Source: Syngnathus acus
Lineage: Eukaryota; Chordata; Actinopteri; Syngnathiformes; Syngnathidae
DNA length: 64,000 nucleotides
Direction of reading: 5' to 3'
Assembly (NCBI RefSeq): GCF_901709675.1
Contig: NC_051108.1
Span: 4,002,631 to 4,066,630, forward strand
Below the pieces are notes generated by a model. The model was given only the letters and a program-made list of their open reading frames with translations. It was not told the DNA's origin and made no database searches. Below are positions 63,927-64,000 of this stretch, piece by piece. The stretch's first letter is position 1. Each line of letters begins with the position of its first letter. The position numbers were made by a program, and so were the translations under genes.

Positions 63927-64000
63927 ATATCCTTTTCCATCATCTCACCACTCGACCTCCTTTTCTGCTCCGTAGCCTCGCATTTCTTTAACAGCTTTTT
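63927..64000 (+). other. Start of a U12-type brms1l intron
   Basis: The donor ATATCCTTTT matches the minor-spliceosome AT-type consensus. TTCTTTAAC at 63984-63992 resembles the U12 branch site (TTCCTTAAC), so the acceptor should fall just past the window edge and the intron would be about 80-90 bases. The preceding base G gives phase 1, as needed for the Gly after VVVS in the family. Confidence 0.65.

Overview
The window looks like nuclear DNA from a ray-finned fish, most likely a percomorph teleost. The genes are intron-rich, with short introns and GT-AG splice sites. Intergenic DNA is AT-rich and full of simple repeats and short non-autonomous DNA transposons. One TA-flanked family, with ends reading roughly CCGTATTTTCCGCACTATAA, recurs about ten times. 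I cannot name the species; a syngnathid-like fish is only a guess.

Layout: 1-43,400 is gene-poor. I found no protein-coding gene there that I can defend. It holds MITEs (3.3, 9.3, 14.4, 23.1, 29.6, 32.3, 38.7 and 41.4 kb), four hAT-like elements (25.0, 30.9, 34.7 and 35.0 kb, two with exact 8-bp target duplications), two LINE 3' ends (15.5 and 32.7 kb), AT and GA microsatellites, and several GC-richer, complex blocks that could be conserved enhancers. From 43.5 kb to the end lie four recognisable genes: fam177a1 (+, 5 exons, complete), psma6 (+, 7 exons, complete, 246 residues), nfkbia (-, 6 exons, complete, 304 residues) and brms1l (+, first six exons, cut by the window end).

The four genes are unrelated in function: a small FAM177 protein, a 20S proteasome alpha subunit, the NF-kappaB inhibitor IkB-alpha, and a SIN3-HDAC corepressor subunit. 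All four map close together on human 14q13, so this is conserved vertebrate synteny rather than an operon-like unit. Genes that lie among them in human (PPP2R3C, PRORP, INSM2, RALGAPA1) are not seen here. psma6 and nfkbia are functionally linked only in that the proteasome degrades IkB-alpha.

I see no CRISPR array, prokaryotic system or clearly new molecular machine. The best points for a second look are a likely U12-type (AT-starting) intron in brms1l, a long antisense frame in a brms1l intron that joins a Tc1-like transposase remnant to a LINE reverse-transcriptase remnant, a composite MITE subfamily carrying a piece of a second repeat, perfect RFX-type palindromes at psma6 and in fam177a1, and a possible orphan terminal exon at 60.0-60.3 kb.
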